Shown here piece after piece: positions 57,999-64,000 of a DNA stretch of 64,000 nucleotides. The notes below the pieces were generated by a model. The model saw only the letters and a list, made by a program, of their open reading frames with translations. It did not search any database and was not told where the DNA came from. The position numbers and the translations under genes were made by a program. The stretch's first letter is position 1; each line of letters starts with the position of its first letter. Source of the stretch: Vicugna pacos (Eukaryota; Chordata; Mammalia; Artiodactyla; Camelidae); NCBI RefSeq assembly GCF_048564905.1, contig NC_133002.1:26278501-26342500 (forward strand), read 5' to 3'.

Positions 57999-59196
57999 AG
58001 AACCTCCTAGCGGAAAACATAGGCAAAACATTATCTGACATACATTTCAAAAATTTTCTCCTAGAAGAAATAAAAGCAAGAATAAACAAATGGGACCTAA
58101 TGAAACTTACAAGCTTCTGCAGAGCAAAGGAAACCAGAAATAAATCAAGAAGAAAACCTATGGAATGGGAGAAAATTTTTGCAAGTGAAACCGACAAAGG
58201 CTTGATCTCCAAAATATATAAGCAGCTCATATGACTCAATAAGTAAAAAATAAACAACCCAATCCAAAAATGGGCAGAAGACTTAAACAAGCAACTCTCC
58301 AAGGAAGACATACAAATGATCAAAAAGCACATGAAAAAATGTTCAATATCACTAATTATCAGAGAAATGCAAATCAAAACTACAATGAGGTATCACCTCA
58401 CACCAGTCAGAATGGCCGTCATTCAAAAATCCACAAATGACAAATGCTGGACAGGCTGTGGAGAAAGGGGAACCCTCCTACACTGCTGGTGGGAATGCAG
58501 TTTGGTGCAGCCACTATGGAAAACAGTGTGGAGATTCCTCAAAAGACTAGGAATAGACTTACCATATGACCCAGGAATCCCACTCCTGGGCTTGTACCCA
58601 GAAGGAAATCTACTTCAGGGTGCCACCTGCACCCCAATGTTCATAGCAGCACTATTTACAATAGCCAAAACATGGAAACAACCTAAATGTCCATCAACAG
58701 GTGACTGGATAAAGAAGATGTGGTATATTTATACAATGGAATACTACTCAGCCATAAAAACCGACAACATAATGCCATTTGCAGCAACATGGATGATCCT
58801 AGAGAATGTCATTCTAAGTGAAGTAAGCCAGAAAGAGAAAGAAAAATACCATATGAGATCACTCATATGTGGAATCTAAAAAAAAAAACAAACAAAAACA
58901 AAGCATAAATACAGGACAGAAATAGACTCATGGACAGAGAATAGAGACTTGTGGTTACCAGGGGGGTAGAGGGTGGGAAGGGATAGACTGGGATTTCAAA
59001 ATTGTAGAATAGATAAACAAGATTACACTGTATAGCACAGGGAAATATACACAAAATGTTATGATAAATCACAGAGAAAAAAATGTGACAATGAGTGTGT
59101 ATATGTCCATGAATGACTGAAAAAATGTGCTGAACACTGGAATTTGACACAACATTGTAAAATGATTATAAATCAATAAAAAATGTTAAACAAAAA
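57999..59196 (+). mobile_element. 5'-truncated L1 with ORF2 C-terminus and 3' UTR
   Basis: Starts inside ORF2: [17 protein letters not shown] and MEWEKIFA are readable near 58,080-58,190, and the frame then continues open from about 58,316 to 58,879. The open part shows the L1 ORF2 C-terminal region: [69 protein letters not shown] and [10 protein letters not shown]. There is a stop at about 58,223 in the upstream part. A camelid-type 3' UTR and a short A-rich tail follow. The 10-bp duplication AAGAAGGGCA flanks it at 57,989-57,998 and 59,197-59,206. Endonuclease and reverse transcriptase domains are absent, so it cannot move by itself. The perfect duplication suggests a fairly recent insertion. 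Confidence 0.93.
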
Positions 59197-59206
59197 AAGA
59201 AGGGCA

Positions 59207-59350
59207 GGAAGAGGGGCAAGTCATGAGAGCAGACAACTGATTCAGTTCTGGCTGGGTGCCTGTGGGCTCCAGGAGAGATGTGCAGTAGGCAAATAAAAGT
59301 CTAGAAATCGGGAGAAATTTCTAGGCCGAGCCAAGTAGTTTTCCTGTTTC
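59207..59350 (-). mobile_element. L2-like fragment, right part beyond the L1
   Basis: Purine-rich sequence of the same style as 57,335-57,998, with GATGTGCAGTAGGCAAATAA and CTAGAAATCGGGAGAAATTT. It continues the element interrupted by the L1. Confidence 0.4.
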
Positions 59351-59526
59351 AAGAGGCTAACGGGTATGAGTGGACAAGCTCACAAGAGGTGTAAAGGGAT
59401 AGCTCTCACCCTCCTGCATATGGGAAGCATCTGGGAGCCTTTAAAAAATAGTGCACCACAGCCTGGAGTGGGGCCTTTGTACTGTTTATTGTTTTTTAAA
59501 CACTGTTTTCCTTTTTGGGCGGGATA

Positions 59527-59628
59527 GTTAGATTTATTTATTTTAATTGAGGTACTGGGAATTGAACCCAGGACCTCTTTCATGCTAAGCACATGCTCTA
59601 ACACTGAGCCGAACCCTCCCCACCTTTT
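59527..59628 (-). mobile_element. Camelid tRNA-derived SINE, reverse orientation
   Basis: T-rich tail (TTAGATTTATTTATTTTAAT), then GAGGTACTGGGAATTGAACC, CAGGACCTCTTTCATGCTAA and CTAACACTGAGCCGAACCC. This is the reverse complement of the element at 56,823 with some divergence. Confidence 0.85.
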
Positions 59629-59924
59629 TTTGTTTTTAGACATTAGCTCTACCGAGCAGTCAGGGTTGAGAATCAACCTCCAGAGAGCAGAGAGTCTTGG
59701 GGGTAGAGAACAAGGAGAACCTGCCTAGAGTCCTGAAGACCCCACCAGGGGCAGCCGGAGACGCAGGGGACCTCGGACGGGCTGCGAGGAACGTGAACTC
59801 AACACTCCCCAATGGTGAAGACGACAAACATGTTTCAAGCACCCACTTCCCAGCAGTGTTTGTTCTGACGTTACTAGTTTTCCAGTAATACTGAGTGAGA
59901 ATAGAAATAATCTAGACACAGGGA

Positions 59925-60225
59925 TCAAATTCAAATGCTGATTATGATCATACTTAGCTGCATGATTACTGATTAAAAGTTACTCGTCTGCCACGTGTAA
60001 AATGGGGGACCTAGCACCTTGCTCGTGGGCTGCTGTGAGCGTAATGAAATGACATCTATAAAGGCGCTCCTGACTCTCAGAGGTAATTGCTACTATTGTC
60101 CCCAATTGGGACACCAAGAAACAGAGGCACAGAAAGCTTCAAACATTTGCCCAAGATGAGGGTTGTGATCTGGAATCAAGCCAATGACTTCTTGGATCCA
60201 GAGCCCAGGATCTTCTTACGAACAA
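59925..60225. mobile_element. Two adjacent MIR fragments in opposite orientations
   Basis: About 59,925-60,075 reads as forward MIR (ACTCGTCTGCCACGTGTAAA, ATGGGGGACCTAGCACC). About 60,080-60,225 reads as reverse MIR (ACCAAGAAACAGAGGCACAG, CATTTGCCCAAGATGAGG, GATCCAGAGCCCAGGATC). Confidence 0.55.
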
Positions 60226-61764
60226 CACGGCACTGCCCAGGCTTCCTGCTCCAAAACACTTCTCCCTTTGGCTCAGTTCCACGGTGCCTGCGCTGCACAG
60301 ATGTCCTCACTGCCTGCCTGCCCTCCTGGTGTCTGACCCCGGCACTCCTCCCTCTGTCCCACACAGCGCTTCCTTGGGCACACCATCGCTCATGAGGCCA
60401 TTGCTGAGGCTACTCGGATGTTTACACGGAAACGCAGGTGGCAGCCCAGCTTTTTGCTATAGATGCTGCTGTCAGTGGAGGCAAAGAGCTCACAGTTGGT
60501 GGGGGAGGCCTCTTGTGGTCTCCTCCTTGGCTGGAGAGCTGGATGAAATCCAGTTTCCCTTTGCAACTTAGACATCCAGTATGAGAGATATGTAAGGCCA
60601 TCTGGCCTCTCAACATAGAAATTATGCCCCCGCAGTCGTTCTTAACATTGTAATCTCCTGGCTCCACCAGGGAGCAGAGGCCATGGCCTGTTGTCCACCA
60701 AATTTTGTTTCCTTGCACAACAGCTACAATGGGGTGAGTTAACACCAGACCAGAAAATCTACAAAGCCCTAGTGTACTATTTCCTGACACTTGCAGGTCA
60801 CCGAAATACCCCAGATCCTCCAAGTAAACAACTAGTAAGAGGAACTGAGCTGGCTCATCTGTCAGACCCCTGATGGCAGGACTGATTTGGCCTCTCCTGC
60901 TCTCGGGATGATCCGTTCTCCTTCTGTGTGCCCTTCCCCGAGGGAAAGGGACTGTTCTTTGTTTATGGGCTAGGGAGTATTTGTGGCTCTCTGACCGGAA
61001 TCTTCAAAATAGAGCTCTTGGTGAGAGTGGAAGCATGGCACCCACGTCTCATGAGCTCAGCTCCCCAACAGCCTCATCTAGCCAAGACTGTGGCCAACAC
61101 CAGGGGTCCATGCTGTTGAGTGTTGGGTCTGGAGAGCAATGCCTCCACCACTGAGAAGCTGCCCCACCACTTGTGCCCTTGTCCCCTTCGAGGGGGAGGT
61201 GACGCATCCATGGGATGAAAGCCGCGAGGGCACTAGGTGACTGTGGACCAAGCTGTGACTGGCCGGTCCTGCCCCCCATGTGACCCATGTTAGCCTCAAG
61301 TGCAGAAAATCCCCAAAGAGACCCCTGCTTGAGTGAATGGGTCACCTATAAGCCAACTGTCCTCGGGCCGCCTAAGAAGCAACACAGTATACACAGTGAG
61401 CCACCCACTCACTGAAGTCCCCAAGGCTCACAGCTCCCTAATGTGAGACCAGGTACCCCCAGCAAACAGAAGACACTTATTTTATAATTGACTTGAGAAT
61501 TCTACTGCCAACACTGCCTTCCACCTTCCACTTATAAAGTTCTTTCCACTCTGTCCCCTGCTCTGCAATTGTGCAATCACTCCTGAGCTCCTTCATGAGA
61601 CAGGAGGGAAGGGGGCCGGGCACAGCCATTAAAAGGATGGCACAGCCATTAGCACCTTAGACGGTGGAAAAGTCAACTCCCAGTAGATCTTGAGCTTCAA
61701 TACACTCACTGAAATACAGCAGGATGCTAAAAGGCACTCCCACAGGTGCCAGGACAGGTTCAAG
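60226..61764. other. Unassigned intergenic DNA
   Basis: GC-moderate sequence with several overlapping 60-130 codon frames on both strands and no recognisable domain. No anoctamin exon upstream of 56,501 was found here. Confidence 0.35.
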
Positions 61765-62195
61765 GCTGACCATGAAAGTTCAAAGGGTGAGTGGTGGCCC
61801 AATTCCTGGGAATCCCAACACCTTCCCCAAAGCGGTTGGAATAATCCTCACACTTATTAGCATATGAAAATCCTGAGTGCCTAAAAACTAACAACCACAC
61901 CTCATGGCTGCTCTCTCTGCTGAGGGAGACAGCCCACACTATGTCAGAGGAGTGTGTAACTATTTTTACTTTAAACTGGAGCACCCAACCCCCACGCCTC
62001 ATGGCCTTTCTGTTGCCTTCTGAAACAGCCCACTCTGTCTGTGGAGTATATATCTCTCTGAATAAATCTACATTTACTGAACTGTGGCTCTCTCTTGGAT
62101 TCATTCCTGTGCAAACCAAGGACCCACATTTCACGAGGTGCATCTCAGGGACCCAAATAAGTCCTGGGATACGTCCATTCTCTCCCCCACATTTT
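61765..62195 (+). mobile_element. Retroviral LTR fossil, probably solitary
   Basis: LTR-style text includes TTAGCATATGAAAATCC, TAAACTGGAGCACCCAACCC, CCTTCTGAAACAGCCCACTC, a TATATCTCTCTGAATAAATC polyadenylation region at about 62,050-62,065 and a T/C-rich downstream part. It resembles LTRs seen in artiodactyl genomes. Both ends are approximate. No internal region is visible. Family not assigned; moderate to old age. Confidence 0.5.
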
Positions 62196-62274
62196 CCTGT
62201 ATCATACATTCCTTCCCAAAGGATCTCACCTTGTGCACTCCAAAGTAGACAGCACTCATGTGTCCTGACCTGGA

Positions 62275-62402
62275 TCTGCTTCTGCGTTTATCATTTCTTA
62301 TGTCCACTAGAACGTCACCTTCATGAGGACAGGGATATGGTTCTGTTTACAAAGGAAACACCAGAACATCACAGGTGCTTGAGAAGTATTAGCTGAATGA
62401 AT
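62275..62402 (+). mobile_element. L2 3' end
   Basis: CCACTAGAACGTCACCTTCA, TGAGGACAGGGATATGG, ACCAGAACATCACAGGTGC and AGTATTAGCTGAATGAATGA follow the L2 terminus. Confidence 0.65.
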
Positions 62403-64000
62403 GAACTGTGGGAAGTCCTGGGAATTCAACTTGGAACTCCTAGCCACTTGGCTCCAAGCTGACTCCAGTTGCTCCCTCCTACTCATGGCTGACCTCTTGC
62501 CACCATTCTCTCCTCTGCCATCACCTGAGCCGGGATGAGCTGAGATGAGCACACACCCCGGAGAGCATGGTGAATGGTTCATGTCGTTGCAACACACTCG
62601 CCCTCTGACTGCCAGGGGTTATTTTCGATGGACAAACTGAAGGCAGCACCATGTGCACCGCCCTAACCTACAACTCACTTGAAGCACCAGGACTGCACAC
62701 AGGGGAAACGCTGGCCCTTTCCAACCTAAGGAGAGGGACTATGGGTGAGAAGAGGGTCTCTGTCAACTAACACTCTCTTTACAAGCCCAGTCTTAGAAAA
62801 GCTCTTTAAAGACACTTTTGGTATCTTCCTTGTATTTCTGTAATCCCTCTAGATTTTGTCATTTTAATCTATGCATCAGAAATACAGATGCTCTTGAAAT
62901 CTCTTTTGATTTTCAATGAAGAAAATCCTCAATTTACTTCTCTGCTAAGAAATTTACTGCACTTTATATTAAGAAAAGCAGCTGCCTTTCATGAGTTTCT
63001 ATCTTCAAACACCTAATTTCACAAGAATCAGTGAAGCAGGACATGAAAATCACGCTGTGCTTTATCTCCTACAGGTGGGCAGGAATGAAATGAATGAGTA
63101 CTGATCTCATGAGACGGGAAGGCTGGGGCTGTCTTATTCCTGCTACAGATTGAAGGGTCCATATCTGTGAGAGAGAGGATGGACCAAGGATGAGAAACCA
63201 CCATTTTCTAACCCATTTCTCTTTTTCAGAGTCCCAGACAAAACAGTGTGATTGCATCAACAAAACAAGAACATCTGCACCCTTTTAAATGCACGCTACA
63301 AGTTTACTACTACACACGGCACTCTGTCATTGACCTAAAGGCTGATGACAGCCAAGAAATTTGCAGGGATCTTATTCTGTGCTCATCCCTTTTTGTCTTT
63401 GGAACCTCAGGAAGTTTGCCTCCTCTCCTTGAGTGTCATTTTCCTCATCCTTCAAATGGAAGTGTAACAGTCATTCATTTACTCAGTGTCTATTCGACAA
63501 CAGGAGACGGCTTATGAAAACAATAATTAAAAAAAAGCAAGACAGCAATTCTAATCTGTGCTGTCTTCCTCCTCCTCCCTGAACATGAACTTACAGGCTA
63601 AAATGGCATCTTTCACTAAATCCCGAACTTAAGGAGCAGTTCTGATAAGGAAGTCACAGGACTGCCGTTTAACCGAGAAATGACCCGGTGAAAAAGAATG
63701 AGTTGCCAGCAAATCCTCAAAACCCGTAAGGGTGCAAACCCTGGGAGCTACAGCCATGGGTGGGAGTTCCTTAGTTCCCCATTTCACAAAGCCGAGAACT
63801 TTGCAGGGCACGTGAAAGACACAGATAGCCCAGTACAACTACACCATGTTTTGGAGTACACCGGGGCCACATCACTGCTGACCTGCACTGCTGTGTGGCC
63901 CAGAGCAAGAGCCCTGGGCGGGGGTGACTGTGTTTGAGGCTGGACAAGAACTTCCTGTTCTGTCTCTTTTACTCTCTCTCTTCCTGCAATAAAACAACCG
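62403..64000. other. Unassigned intergenic DNA
   Basis: No gene is recognised. A MIR-like scrap may lie at about 63,390-63,470. The final bases (TCTTCCTGCAATAAAACAAC) look like a polyadenylation region of an LTR or transcript end cut by the window edge. That cannot be judged without the next bases. Confidence 0.35.

Noticed and set aside
57582-58377. 149- and 136-codon minus-strand frames
   Set aside because: They are antisense to an L2-like fragment and the L1 insertion.
58316-58879. A 187-codon host gene
   Set aside because: It is the C-terminal part of L1 ORF2 in a 5'-truncated element.
60284-60823. Overlapping 95-133 codon frames on both strands
   Set aside because: Ordinary GC-moderate DNA with overlapping frames on both strands and no recognised motif or splice structure.

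Overview
The window looks like camelid genomic DNA (alpaca, llama or camel). Two copies of the tRNA-derived SINE typical of camelids, one per strand, and two L1 3' ends of the type I associate with camelids support this. MIR, L2, old L1, hAT-Charlie-like and LTR relics fit a eutherian genome. No intact protein-coding gene is visible.

Bases 1 to about 24,845 are one uninterrupted tandem array of a satellite with a monomer of about 248-249 bp, roughly 100 monomers in one orientation with no transposon insertion. I do not recognise it as a named satellite. It is organised at several scales: a 16-monomer higher-order repeat of 3,980 bp in two complete copies (the first missing one monomer) plus a partial third; an 11-monomer repeat of 2,738 bp in two copies; a 9-monomer periodicity of 2,236 bp at the left edge; and a 5-monomer echo at 16.9-18.6 kb. 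At about 24,846 the orientation flips. About 20 strongly diverged monomers of the same family then run in the opposite direction to about 29,896. These old monomers still show a largely alternating two-type (dimeric) pattern that the main array lacks; the main array monomer combines diagnostic states of both types. The array runs off the left edge of the window.

From 29.9 kb the DNA is ordinary, AT-rich and repeat-strewn. The only host-gene relic is an unprocessed anoctamin pseudogene on the minus strand, closest to ANO6/TMEM16F from memory of the protein. Six exon relics lie in the right order between 56,501 and 34,530, most with GT/AG splice sites still present, but with stops, frameshifts and at least one exon not found. 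It is a duplicated or decayed gene beside satellite DNA, as is common in pericentromeric regions.

The rest consists of transposon fossils and unassigned sequence. It includes two LTRs that look solitary (31.3-31.9 kb and about 61.8-62.2 kb), an MLT1-like LTR, a 5'-truncated L1 with a 10-bp target duplication inserted into an older L2-like fragment, and a tiny L1 3' end with its own 10-bp duplication. Repeat names and ANO6 similarities come from recognition by eye; no search was run.
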